Part shown: positions 55,101-62,050 of the stretch, piece by piece
How the letters are laid out: every line of letters begins with the position of its first letter
How positions within the stretch are numbered: position 1 is the stretch's first letter
Assembly: GCA_002349055.1 (NCBI GenBank)
Contig: DECD01000024.1
Coordinates: 7,118-71,117, forward strand
Length of the DNA stretch: 64,000 nt
Direction: 5' to 3'
Source of the DNA: Bacteroidales bacterium UBA2939
Lineage (GTDB): Bacteria > Bacteroidota > Bacteroidia > Bacteroidales > P3
The notes under the pieces: generated by a model
Told to the model about the DNA's origin: nothing
The model's database searches: none
What the model saw: the letters and a program-made list of their open reading frames with translations, nothing else
Program-made: the position numbers and the translations under genes

Positions 55101-58100
55101 GCAGTGAGACCTCGTGTCGCGTGGCAGTCACCGACACCTTCCTCACCTTCACCCCCAAAGGTGGCACCGGCTGTATCGACTACACCGACCTCCATGCCAG
55201 CTATGTCATCTGCAACTATGGCAGTTACGACAATCCCACGGCGTATACCGGCGTGATAGACAAAGGTTTTTTGAGTGCCGCTTCGCGCCACACCGTGCAC
55301 TTCGACACCACGGAGCGCGACCCGCGCACCGGCAACCTGCTGCGCACCGTGCCGCCAGGCGAGCAGGCTTCGGTACGACTGGGCAACTGGTCGACCAACA
55401 TCAACCCGCAGGCAGAGAGCATCACCTACGCCCTCGCTGTCGACACCAACGACTTCAACCTCTTGGTATTACGCTATGCCGCCGTGTTGCAGGACCCCGA
55501 GCACTCACCCGCCCTGCAACCCCGTTTCCGACTGCAAATCCTGAATCAGAGCTACGACATCATCAACGAATGCAGCTCGGCCGACTTTATCGCCAATCCG
55601 AACCTCAACTGGAACATCGCCGCCAACGAGGTGTTGTGGAAAGACTGGACCACGGTGGGTGTCGACCTCAGTACCTACGCCGGCCAGACCATCTTCATCC
55701 GCCTGATTACCAACGACTGCGGCGAGGGGTCGCATTTCGGCTATGCCTATTTCACCCTCGGGTGCTCGACCAAGCGCATGCGCACAGAGGGCTGTAGCGA
55801 GGTGCCCAACAACCGCTTCACCGTACCGTCGGGCTTCCACTACCGCTGGTATACCAACCTCGACACCACCACCCTCTCCGACTCGGCCAGCATCTGGGTG
55901 CCTTCGGACAACAGCAAGATTTACTACTGCAACCTCTCCTTCATCGACAACCCGGCTTGCAGCTTTACCATGAGCGCCTTTGCCGGTGCCCGCTTCCCGC
56001 TGGCCATCATCGACACCTCGCTTTCCCTTGCCGACTGCGCGTTCGACCTCACTCTCATCGACCACAGCACCATCTCGGGCGACGGTATCACCCCCATAGG
56101 CACAGGCGAGAGTTGCGAGACGACCCTCTGGCTTCTGCCCGACAGCACCACCTCGGACGCCACAAGTCTCACCCTCCACATTACCGACACCGGCAGCTAC
56201 GATATAGGGTTAGTGGCAGGCATCGCCGACGACCAGTGTCTCGACACCGTCCGTCAAACCATCCATATCGCCTATCCCTATCCCGCCGTCACCCTCGAGG
56301 GTCGCGACGAACGCTGTTTCGACGACCCAGCCGAGGTGCTTGCGCTGTCCCATGCCGCCCTCTCCGACTGGGAGGGGCATCTCCTTGAGCTTACGCCACT
56401 TGCCGACACCACCGTCATCGTTTCGGCCACCGACTCCAACGGCTGTGAGCAGACTTTCAGTCATACCCTTGTCGTACACCCCATTTTCTTTATTGAAGAC
56501 AGCGCCGCCGTCTGTTCCTCCAACCTGTCCTACACCTGGCGCGACACCACCCTGACCTTCACCTTTGCCGACACCGCCCTTTCGGCCACGCTGCACCGGC
56601 AGACCGCCCATGGTTGTGACAGCACCATGACTCTCGCCCTAACCCTCTGGCCCTCATACGACATACACCATACCGACACCCTCTGCGACAACCAGACCCT
56701 CGACTTCTTCGACACCGTGCTCAACACCACCGGCGACTATCTGCATTCCGACACCACCATGCTTGGGTGCGACAGCCTGGTAACCATGCACTTGAACGTG
56801 ATGCCCACCTATCTCGTCCCCGACTCACTCGTGGCTTGCGACTCGCTTCGTTGGCAGGACGGGACACTCTATACCGCCGACACCACCGGCGCTCTCCATC
56901 TCCTGTCCACCATGCACGGCTGCGACAGCACCATGGAGCTCCACCTCACGATACACCCCAGCTACCATCAACATTATATGGACAGCGTCTGCAACTCGAT
57001 GGGCACCTACGTATGGCTCGACACCCTGCTGACTCTCGACCCCTCTGTCGCCGACCTCACGGCTACACTTTCCCGCCAGACCATCCACCAGTGCGACAGC
57101 ATCCACACCTTGGGGCTCACCCTCATGCCCACCTACGACATCCACCACCACGACACCCTCTGCCACGATCGCCAGCTACCCTTCTTCGACACCCTCCTCG
57201 CCACCACCGGCGACTACCTGCACACGGACAGCACCGCCTTTGGCTGCGACAGTCTGGTAACCATGCACTTGGAGATTATTCCGCGATTTTTCGGCAACGA
57301 CAGCCTTGTTGCCTGCGACTCGCTGACATGGATTAACCACGTCACCTACTACCGCGACACCGCCGAGGTGTCTGACACCCTCCTCACCCTGCGCGGATGC
57401 GACAGCGTGAGGACGCTCTACTTGACGGTGAACCATTCGTATAGTGATTTGGTTATCGACACCTTCTGCCAAGGAACAGAATATCAATTCCGTGAACATA
57501 TCCTCAGTGAGGGTGGCCATTATGCCGACACCCTGCAAACCCTCAAGGGGTGCGACAGCGTGCTGGCCATCGACCTCACACGGCTTGCCACTCCTCAGAT
57601 TTCCATCACCCACGGATACGACTGCGACTCGCTCTACCACCACCTCGAGGCGCACTCGGACGTGCCTTATATCCTGTGGTCCTCAGACCCTTATGACTCA
57701 TTACTCGACGGGCATGAGGGCGACTTCTTCATTGATGCCAAACCGAAGTCGCGCACCGTATACACCCTCTATGCCGACTATGCCGATGTCCCGCATTGTC
57801 CCGTAACCACCTCAGTCACACTGGCTCCCGCCGTCAAACCCCTTGCGAAGATGCGCGTCAGTCCTTCGGCCCTTGTGCTGCCAGCCACGGAGTTCGACGC
57901 TTACGACATAAGTGCTGAATATCAGGAGCGTGCATGGTATATCAACGACCTGTTGCAGTCGGAGACCTCGCGTCACCTGCAAGGCAATGTCCCCACCGAC
58001 AGAGATACGGCAAAGATAACCCTTATTGTTGACGACGGCTACTGCACCGACACAGCCATCACCCTCATCCCGCTGCTTTTCGACAACTTTGTAGCTCCCA

Positions 58101-58360
58101 ACGCCTTCACCCCCGACCGCGAGGACAACAACCTCTTCTTCTTCCGTGGCACCGGCATCCTCGAGGTTGAAATCCGCATCTACAACCGCCGTGGCATGCT
58201 GGTGTTCTATTCCACCGACTTCAACCAACCATGGGACGGCCGCAATATCGACGGAACTCCATGCTCTACAGGAAATTATATCTGGCATCTGCGGTACACC
58301 GCCGTCACCCATCCCCACTCCTTCCGCGAGGAGACCGGCTCGGTTCTCCTCATCCGATAA
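49187..58360 (+). CDS. Giant modular surface protein with T9SS type B (gliding-motility) C-terminus
   Basis: About 3057 residues from the ATG at 49187 (MRIVRSIIIGLLMGVG, signal peptide ending AEAQ); a TTG at 49160 would add nine residues, but it lies inside the -7 box/inverted repeat. The body has about seven or eight units of some 200 residues. Each starts [APL]-P-[YF]-C-x-x-F, then P-x-GW, a jelly-roll-like segment ending D-x-[LV]-x-[VI]-x-x-C, and an Fn3-like strand set with the EYG-x-x-G-F-x-x-G-x-GT motif. Residues about 2450-2810 carry GCDS repeats (GCDSLVTMHLNV, GCDSVRTLYLTV). The last 90 residues are the CHU_C/T9SS type B sorting domain (APNAFTPDREDNNLFFF, YNRRGMLVF, WDGRNIDGTPCSTGNYIW). 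It should be exported by T9SS and surface-attached; an adhesin or glycan-binding role is inferred. Confidence 0.85.
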   Translation: MRIVRSIIIGLLMGVGLMAEAQEGCTPKVLPWSESFDSYGVGAALMPPCWSGSHNYDIGAVPHVDSAVHYDGTASLMLYSGTLTGSHYSMAIGPEIDADLTSGVYARFQFYALSTSVALEVGVCNDTNRYTRNFVPLDTVHVDQGRHWKEVVIDLSRYSGTGRRLAFRLQRTLQADVCNCYVDNLRVEGCGTTVPEVYHITHNSLTVDWERFGIGAILLEYNDMAIDDAVAPLTLTGLTPLTEYTLSTGCADGTRQAVTVSTLAAPSLQPTYYRAQLTLEGDSTPEVLPLPLESIDIGQLTIALRYRGNSSTRLQVGVMEYALEAETFTALDTLTPGSGWQRATVPLAPYTGTGRYLALMATGEHSVEIADLRVARCLIDSVRLYDLTDASVAVAWDTLTVGVGGGVTIEYGVPGFAAGSGTTVTPTTNPFILTGLLPSTEYDLLVMPSCGDEPSAFDRHRITTFSHEVSAPYCMSFEMGGTLPQGWVCGQGSVAIGSNAYEGSHGLHLAAHSLVAMPRIATDTGATVVVECYSYGTGTLELGFMENPFGTFTPFDTLTGGSGWRRQLTTTVVPEGQLLALRSNTAWDIDALAVHGDAVTSLSVDSIGKTSALVSWQTLLGDSVEIEYAAVPSATADFTPGTGIALQGKDSLTLDGLTPGTFYAVHLRPVGDGQGCLYQSCHLQTAAGPTAVPYCENFDNLSALPTGWRRKSDYGEYPIVSTERNHSPSKGLRFSATATAKTVALLPDFVSESEHLTMAFWTNVTLNPQGAMLLVGHLRNITDINSFVPSDTITFSQTERWEHHVVDLGTAHEQTALMLVGGSSGETRVFIDDLCVESCLADEIRVSSVDSSSLSVYWNSRGVAAMDITLSGNGENVRDTFSLSPAILTDIEPNTSYTLVFRALCDCGDNGGAHLVGYGSDGEVAQDQITSITTQTMPAYVNAPFCTSFEQENTGMFPYNWGRSRTSVRVSDRNYHDGSHSLLVEDSCYLMLPPMRNIPTLTASLYAYATSEAGLGEGVIVLGVMRYRDTLASFTAVDTLTLTRPGEWQRLWGDLAGYDGNGRFITLKIKANGSCTFFLDDLSIAASAIGEATVDDTGLVSWEGLHAPTMVAIEYGTQGFPRGNGQQDTVAAQPYPLPNLVAGENYDIYLTPITDTTPSCMATQLTLGALATTPYCEQFESAPLSGMPMGWSMGRTYGGTPAIAAGNNRSLQLRGHAAATNRSIAVLPLLQISDTMQLNISLRASNANARLVVGHIGENADPNTFVATDTLEANTLWRRVAVLVDPPQGRRLAVSCFSINQNDAQVWIDSLAVTRGLSPTLAITSARTLTFSGANGFYEYGPAGFMQGGGTLVHVTTDTLEISGLTPESSYWFYSREDSLTLTCMPPAKIRMPAEAALPYCQGDTTFERLQLPEMAIDSIRHLYLYLTTGEAGRIVVGVMEHDGDWEHLTAVDTLEAEGGIRQLHTILLDTYTGSGRFVGLLSPTGSVAVERLTATGCPWVTFEEGNDNSVIIVGNGQAEYGPEGFAPGSGTAVTVTDSLTLPLADTQRYDFYPLCGSETPCYAPMRWQSTMTVALPYCVAFGDSLPNGWTTRSNALDDNAVSVGDSTLTLHAAPRREVVVRLPVMQEHDVVTEMDVKVSSTDAKLLLGGDTVEAIPGEWRHVRMRTLHEGRPTLRAVGDGTVEIRKLHVERCSLPLSVTVGQPGGRGVEIGWDTTGVSGPFFIEYRLTGSDNGIIMRAEEPPLALQLLPDTSYQLYLRCDSIGSSCREPLTISTLSDPITLPYCTAFNLTDHLHAPEGWYLASDDEHSYFVMPQFDTTLQSLNILILAKMQYGGQTLTLGSMADAGNPETFDSLVTFVADGDGVNRFFHSLSHYYGNGRFLALRPNGEGWVHVEHLSVDTCAAYNIAITENESNHLVIEWEQQGAPTVSVEYGPIGFVPGQGTLLTADTSPLRIDSLVPLTDYAFIVSSLCSETSCRVAVTDTFLTFTPKGGTGCIDYTDLHASYVICNYGSYDNPTAYTGVIDKGFLSAASRHTVHFDTTERDPRTGNLLRTVPPGEQASVRLGNWSTNINPQAESITYALAVDTNDFNLLVLRYAAVLQDPEHSPALQPRFRLQILNQSYDIINECSSADFIANPNLNWNIAANEVLWKDWTTVGVDLSTYAGQTIFIRLITNDCGEGSHFGYAYFTLGCSTKRMRTEGCSEVPNNRFTVPSGFHYRWYTNLDTTTLSDSASIWVPSDNSKIYYCNLSFIDNPACSFTMSAFAGARFPLAIIDTSLSLADCAFDLTLIDHSTISGDGITPIGTGESCETTLWLLPDSTTSDATSLTLHITDTGSYDIGLVAGIADDQCLDTVRQTIHIAYPYPAVTLEGRDERCFDDPAEVLALSHAALSDWEGHLLELTPLADTTVIVSATDSNGCEQTFSHTLVVHPIFFIEDSAAVCSSNLSYTWRDTTLTFTFADTALSATLHRQTAHGCDSTMTLALTLWPSYDIHHTDTLCDNQTLDFFDTVLNTTGDYLHSDTTMLGCDSLVTMHLNVMPTYLVPDSLVACDSLRWQDGTLYTADTTGALHLLSTMHGCDSTMELHLTIHPSYHQHYMDSVCNSMGTYVWLDTLLTLDPSVADLTATLSRQTIHQCDSIHTLGLTLMPTYDIHHHDTLCHDRQLPFFDTLLATTGDYLHTDSTAFGCDSLVTMHLEIIPRFFGNDSLVACDSLTWINHVTYYRDTAEVSDTLLTLRGCDSVRTLYLTVNHSYSDLVIDTFCQGTEYQFREHILSEGGHYADTLQTLKGCDSVLAIDLTRLATPQISITHGYDCDSLYHHLEAHSDVPYILWSSDPYDSLLDGHEGDFFIDAKPKSRTVYTLYADYADVPHCPVTTSVTLAPAVKPLAKMRVSPSALVLPATEFDAYDISAEYQERAWYINDLLQSETSRHLQGNVPTDRDTAKITLIVDDGYCTDTAITLIPLLFDNFVAPNAFTPDREDNNLFFFRGTGILEVEIRIYNRRGMLVFYSTDFNQPWDGRNIDGTPCSTGNYIWHLRYTAVTHPHSFREETGSVLLIR

Positions 58361-58388
58361 AAAAAGAGGCCACCATTTCGGTGACCTC
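58359..58388 (-). terminator. Rho-independent terminator of hpf
   Basis: On the minus strand, a 9-bp stem (GAGGTCACC with GGTGGCCTC, one A/C mismatch) and a 5-nt loop are followed by seven T. It lies 25 bp after the hpf stop and just past the end of the convergent giant gene. Confidence 0.8.
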
Positions 58389-58412
58389 GTGTGTGGATTA
58401 CAAAAAGCTTTA

Positions 58413-58700
58413 TTAGGCGTTCTTGTATTTCTCAATCTGCACTTTGAGGGTGTCGACGCCGTCGGCGACAGCCTGCTCGAAAGTGTCGGCCTGCTTGGTG
58501 ACAAAGAGGTCTTTGCCAGGCACATAGAGACGAATTTCGGCAATCTTATTATTATCGCTCTCAGGCTTGTCGACCTTGAGGGTCACCTCACACTTGACAG
58601 CGTTGTCGATCATGCGGTCGAGTTTGTCAACCTTGTCGTTGATGAATTTCTCGAGTTTCTCGTCGGCGCGGAATTTCACCGAATTGATGATAGTGTTCAT
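58413..58700 (-). CDS. hpf: Ribosome hibernation promoting factor, short form
   Basis: A 95-residue protein of the HPF/YfiA (RaiA) family that binds the 30S subunit in stationary phase and silences ribosomes. The family fold is visible: an N-terminal strand (MNTIINSVKFRADEKLEKFI), a helix with KVDKLDRM, the strand CEVTLKVDK, the strand AEIRLYVPGKDLFV and a final helix (TFEQAVADGVDTLKVQI). It has no C-terminal dimerisation domain, so it is the short type. A strong Shine-Dalgarno (AGGAGG) lies 6 nt before the ATG. It is 38 bp downstream of the xer gene on the same strand and probably in its operon, ending at the terminator at 58359. Confidence 0.9.
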   Translation of the reverse strand: MNTIINSVKFRADEKLEKFINDKVDKLDRMIDNAVKCEVTLKVDKPESDNNKIAEIRLYVPGKDLFVTKQADTFEQAVADGVDTLKVQIEKYKNA

Positions 58701-58738
58701 AATATCCTCCTTTTTTATATATTAATAGGTTGTTACTT

Positions 58739-59641
58739 TTAAGTCTTTTTCTGTCCTGCGCGGGGGTGGGCGTGGGAGTAGACCTCTTTGAGGTGCTGGC
58801 GGGTGACGTGGGTGTAGACCTCGGTGGTGGCGAGGTCGGCATGGCCGAGCAACTCTTTGATGGCCTGGATATTGCCTCCTTCGTTCAGGATATGGGTGGC
58901 GAAGCTATGGCGGAACACGTGGGGGCTGATGCGGTCGGCATTGGAGAGTTGCGGCATGTATTTTTTCACCGTCAGGTAGATGTCGTTGGTGGTAATCTGA
59001 CCTCCTTTGCGCCCCACAAAGAGCCATTCGCTTGCTCCTTTTTCCTGCTCCTTTAACGCAATATATTCCGAAATATTGTGTGCAAGTTCGGATTCTATCG
59101 GTATAATTCTCTCTTTATTCCTCTTTCCCAGCACTTTGATGGTCAAAGAAGAAAAATCGACCGACTGAATTTTCAGTCCGGCCAGCTCGGAACGGCGGAT
59201 GCCGGTCTCATAGAGCATGCGCAGCATAAGCTTGTCGCGCTGGCCGATGAAGTCGTCAGGGAAGAGCCCTTCGTCATAGAGATGTTCCAGCTCGCCCTCC
59301 TTGAAAAACACAGGCAGACGCTTGGGTTGCCGCGGAGCAGACACCTTGGCCATGATGTCGGAGTCGAAGAGGTTGTGGCGACGCAGGTAGAGGAAGAAGC
59401 TGCTCAACGACGAGAGGCGCCGCTTGACGGTGCCTGGGTTCTCGCCGCGGTCCATGTGTTCCATCTGCCAGGCGCGCACCTCGCGGGCGGAAATCTCGCC
59501 GAGGTCTGTTATCTGCTGAAGTTCAAGCCACTGGGAGAAGTCCTGCAAGTCGGCGATGTAATTGCGCACTGTACCCGCCGCCATACGGCGCTCATTGGCG
59601 ATATAGCTATGGAATTGTTCTATGGCCTCGTTTATCTTCAT
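58739..59641 (-). CDS. Tyrosine recombinase XerC/XerD family
   Basis: A site-specific recombinase, about 300 residues. The N-terminal SAM-like core-binding domain (FHSYIANERRMAAGTVRNYI) is followed by the catalytic domain with Arg in ETGIRRSELAGL, Lys in VLGKRNKERIIP, the HVFRHSFATH box, the GHADLATTEVYTHV box, and its final Tyr nucleophile. Length and motifs fit the chromosomal XerC/XerD enzymes that resolve chromosome dimers at dif, rather than an integrase; no element ends are nearby. The frame is open to 59674, but a -7 box (59650-59657) lies in that extension, so I take the ATG at 59641 (MKINEAIEQF). Which of XerC or XerD it is cannot be decided here. Confidence 0.9.
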   Translation of the reverse strand: MKINEAIEQFHSYIANERRMAAGTVRNYIADLQDFSQWLELQQITDLGEISAREVRAWQMEHMDRGENPGTVKRRLSSLSSFFLYLRRHNLFDSDIMAKVSAPRQPKRLPVFFKEGELEHLYDEGLFPDDFIGQRDKLMLRMLYETGIRRSELAGLKIQSVDFSSLTIKVLGKRNKERIIPIESELAHNISEYIALKEQEKGASEWLFVGRKGGQITTNDIYLTVKKYMPQLSNADRISPHVFRHSFATHILNEGGNIQAIKELLGHADLATTEVYTHVTRQHLKEVYSHAHPRAGQKKT

Positions 59642-59649
59642 TGATTTTG

Positions 59650-59657
59650 CAAAAATA
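59650..59657 (-). promoter_or_regulatory. -7 box of xer-hpf
   Basis: TATTTTTG on the minus strand, 8 bp before the ATG at 59641. This suggests a transcript with almost no 5' leader. No clear -33 element is seen. Confidence 0.5.
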
Positions 59658-59674
59658 CATAAATATTCAGACAT

Positions 59675-59822
59675 AACATAAAAAAACGGCGAATTTCACG
59701 AATTACACGAAGCTACGCAGTCATTACCATACAGATTATTAGCAAATTACTCTAAGCTACGCAAGCAAGATGAAAAGAAAGGCTGCTTTGTCGGCAGCCT
59801 TTTCTCAATTACAACAGGTTGA
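59675..59822. other. Short intergenic region
   Basis: 148 bp with no gene. It contains two similar stretches ending in AAGCTACGCA (near 59708-59717 and 59752-59761) and a terminator hairpin. Confidence 0.5.
59778..59802. terminator. Terminator hairpin after the small lipoprotein
   Basis: Perfect 9-bp stem AAAGGCTGC (59778-59786) and GCAGCCTTT (59794-59802) with a 7-nt loop. On the minus strand it is followed by CTTTTC, on the plus strand by TCTC. It ends the lipoprotein gene at 59823. Confidence 0.75.
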
Positions 59823-60092
59823 TTATTCGCACTTGTAGGAGTCGCCGCCGGCGAGGAACTCCTTCATCTTGACCTCGTCGTTCTCGTATTTCTCGTAGGC
59901 CACTTCGAGCATTTCACCCCATTCCTCGATGCAAGCTTCGGCCTCGGCGGACTTGGTGTCATCCTTAGCCAGCTGCTGGCATTCGCAGGCTTTCTTGGCA
60001 ATCTTCTTCCCTTCGGAAGCAGGCCCGCCGGAGCAACCGGCCATCACTGCGACAAAGGTCATTGCGCTCACAAATAAAAGAATCTTTTTCAT
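59823..60092 (-). CDS. Small lipoprotein, unknown function
   Basis: An 89-residue protein with a signal peptide and lipobox VMAGC (Cys20), followed by SGGPASEG. The mature part is helical and charged (KKIAKKACECQQLAKDDT, EVAYEKYENDEVKMKEF) with three more cysteines (C-E-C and the C-terminal Y-K-C-E). No family name recognised. It is monocistronic, with its own promoter (60116-60147) and terminator (59778-59802). Confidence 0.8.
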   Translation of the reverse strand: MKKILLFVSAMTFVAVMAGCSGGPASEGKKIAKKACECQQLAKDDTKSAEAEACIEEWGEMLEVAYEKYENDEVKMKEFLAGGDSYKCE

Positions 60093-60115
60093 CTTGTTTG
60101 GTTTTTAAATTTTTG

Positions 60116-60147
60116 CAAAATTACAAAACTTTTTCCGACCTTGCAAA
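60116..60147 (-). promoter_or_regulatory. Promoter of the small lipoprotein
   Basis: Minus strand: TTTG (60144-60147), 20-bp spacer, TAATTTTG (60116-60123), 23 bp before the ATG at 60092. It matches the -33/-7 consensus of this phylum. Confidence 0.65.
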
Positions 60148-60244
60148 TTTTTTTCAAATGGAAAAGATTTCGGAACGGCGACACAATAAAAAAGAGATTT
60201 TTGAGTTACCACATATAAATATATAAAAATAAACACTATACGAC

Positions 60245-62014
60245 ATGGATATCAATACCCTTAACATCGATGAAAGCGCCAAGCTGAACGTGAAATCTTG
60301 GCTCGAAGGAGAATACGATGAGGCCACCAAGCAGGCCATCCGCGACATGATGAGCAACCCCACCGAACTGAACGAGAGCTTCTACCGTCACCTGGAGTTC
60401 GGCACCGGCGGTCTGCGCGGCATCATGGGCGTGGGCACCAACCGCATGAACAAATACACGGTGGCTATGGCCACCCAAGGACTGGCCAACTATGTGAGAA
60501 AAGTCGAAGAGTCGAAAGGTCAAAAAGTCGAAGAGTTGCGGGCTGCTGTGAGCCACGACAGCCGCAATCACAGCCGCGAGTTTGCCGAAATCACGGCCAA
60601 CGTGCTTGCCGCCAACGGTTTCAAGGTCTACCTCTTCGACGGCATGCGTCCCACGCCGGAGCTGAGTTTCGCCGTGCGCCACTTCAAATGCCATACCGGC
60701 GTGATGGTCACCGCCAGCCACAACCCCAAAGAGTATAACGGCTACAAAGCCTATTGGAGCGACGGCTGCCAGCTGACCGCACCGCACGACGAGGCCGTTA
60801 TCGAGGAAGTACTGAAAATCAAGAGCGTGGGAGACGTAAAGATGACGGGAGGCGAGAAGAACATCACCATCATTGGCGAGGATGTCGACAAGGTGTACCT
60901 CGAGCGCGTGGAGAAGAACGCCCTCAACCCCGAGGTCATCAAGAAACACCACGACGTGAAGATTGTCTATACCCCGCTGCATGGCACCGGCATCGTGCTC
61001 ATACCCCGCATGCTGAAGCAGTTGGGATTCACCAACGTCAACATCGTTGAGGCGCAGGCCGTTCCCGACGGCAATTTCCCCACCACCCCGAGCCCCAATC
61101 CCGAGGAGAAACCCGCCATGAAGATGGCTGTGGACCTGGCCAAAGAGATTGACGCCGACATCGTCTTCGCCTCCGACCCCGACGCCGACCGCGTGGGTGT
61201 GGCCGTGAAGCGTCCCGACGGCGAGTGGATGCTCCTCAACGGCAACCAGACAATGAGCGTACTCTTCTACTATATCGTCAAGCAGTGGCAGGAGAAGAAG
61301 ATGCTCACCGGCAACGAGTTCATGGTGAAGACCATCGTCACCAGCGAGCTGCCCGCCGACATCGCCACTCGTGCCGGCATCAAGATTTACGACGTGCTCA
61401 CCGGCTTCAAGTTCATCGGTGCCAAAATACGTGAACTTGAAGGCATTGAGACCTTCATCGCCGGTGGTGAAGAGAGCTATGGCTACATGATTGGCGACTT
61501 CGTGCGCGACAAGGATGCCGTGGCTGCCTGCTCGATGATTGCCGAGATTGCCGCCTGGGCGCTGGAGCAAGGCAAGACCTTCTTCGATGTGCTCGTCGAC
61601 ATCTACAAGGAATACGGTTTCTACAAGGAGGGTCTCGTCAGCGTCGTCCGCAAGGGCAAGAGCGGCGCCGAGGAGATTCAGCAGATGATGCGCGACTACC
61701 GCAGCAACCCGCCTGCCGAAATCGATGGCGAGAAGGTGGTGTGCATCAAAGACTATCAGACCCACGAGAGCCGCACGGAAGTGGAAAGTGGAAAGTGGAA
61801 AGTGGAAAAGCTAACGCTGCCGACTTCCAACGTGCTGCAATTCTTCACCGACAAGGGCAACAAAATCACCGTCCGTCCCAGCGGCACCGAACCCAAGATC
61901 AAGTTCTACTTCGGTGTCAAGGGCGAGCTCTGCTGCAAGGACTGCTTCGACAAGACCAACGCCGCCCTCGACGGCAAGATTGAGAGTATCAAGAAAAGTA
62001 TGAAGCTGGTGTAA
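60245..62014 (+). CDS. Phosphoglucomutase / phosphomannomutase (alpha-D-phosphohexomutase)
   Basis: A 589-residue cytoplasmic enzyme that moves phosphate between C1 and C6 of a hexose, feeding glycogen, nucleotide-sugar and envelope synthesis. All four active-site loops are present: the phosphoserine loop TASHNPKEYNG (Ser158), the metal loop DPDADR (311-316), the sugar loop GGEESYG (from 407) and the phosphate loop RPSGTEPK (from 544). Length is normal for the large bacterial PGM/PMM2-like group. Two tandem arrays lie in the frame: 8-bp units at 60503-60534 (residues about 87-97, KVEESKGQKVEEL) and 7-bp GTGGAAA units at 61781-61808 (residues about 513-522, EVESGKWKVEK). Both are in loops away from the active-site motifs, so the enzyme should work. 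Substrate preference cannot be read from sequence. Confidence 0.92.
   Translation: MDINTLNIDESAKLNVKSWLEGEYDEATKQAIRDMMSNPTELNESFYRHLEFGTGGLRGIMGVGTNRMNKYTVAMATQGLANYVRKVEESKGQKVEELRAAVSHDSRNHSREFAEITANVLAANGFKVYLFDGMRPTPELSFAVRHFKCHTGVMVTASHNPKEYNGYKAYWSDGCQLTAPHDEAVIEEVLKIKSVGDVKMTGGEKNITIIGEDVDKVYLERVEKNALNPEVIKKHHDVKIVYTPLHGTGIVLIPRMLKQLGFTNVNIVEAQAVPDGNFPTTPSPNPEEKPAMKMAVDLAKEIDADIVFASDPDADRVGVAVKRPDGEWMLLNGNQTMSVLFYYIVKQWQEKKMLTGNEFMVKTIVTSELPADIATRAGIKIYDVLTGFKFIGAKIRELEGIETFIAGGEESYGYMIGDFVRDKDAVAACSMIAEIAAWALEQGKTFFDVLVDIYKEYGFYKEGLVSVVRKGKSGAEEIQQMMRDYRSNPPAEIDGEKVVCIKDYQTHESRTEVESGKWKVEKLTLPTSNVLQFFTDKGNKITVRPSGTEPKIKFYFGVKGELCCKDCFDKTNAALDGKIESIKKSMKLV
60503..60534. repeat. 8-bp tandem array inside the phosphohexomutase gene
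   Basis: Four 8-bp units at 60503 (GTCGAAGA), 60511 (GTCGAAAG), 60519 (GTCAAAAA) and 60527 (GTCGAAGA). Confidence 0.8.
61781..61808. repeat. 7-bp GTGGAAA array inside the phosphohexomutase gene
   Basis: Four perfect tandem GTGGAAA units. The unit differs from the intergenic TTGAAAG family by two bases or a shift. Translated in frame as part of EVESGKWKVEK. Confidence 0.9.
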
Positions 62015-62015
62015 A

Positions 62016-62047
62016 GTGACTAAGTAACTGAGTGACTGGGTATACAG
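62016..62047. repeat. 8-bp array between the phosphohexomutase gene and recR
   Basis: Four degenerate 8-bp units (GTGACTAA, GTAACTGA, GTGACTGG, GTATACAG) start one base after the phosphohexomutase stop and fill the 36-bp gap to recR. The last unit merges with a weak AGGAT ribosome-binding site. Confidence 0.75.
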
Positions 62048-62050
62048 GAT

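Noticed and set aside
58739..59641. Tyrosine recombinase as the integrase of a mobile element
   Set aside because: Its length, motifs and linkage to hpf fit housekeeping XerC/D; there are no attachment repeats or element genes nearby.
60236..61765. 509-codon minus-strand frame opposite the phosphohexomutase gene
   Set aside because: Antisense of a gene with all active-site motifs intact; the same codon-bias effect.
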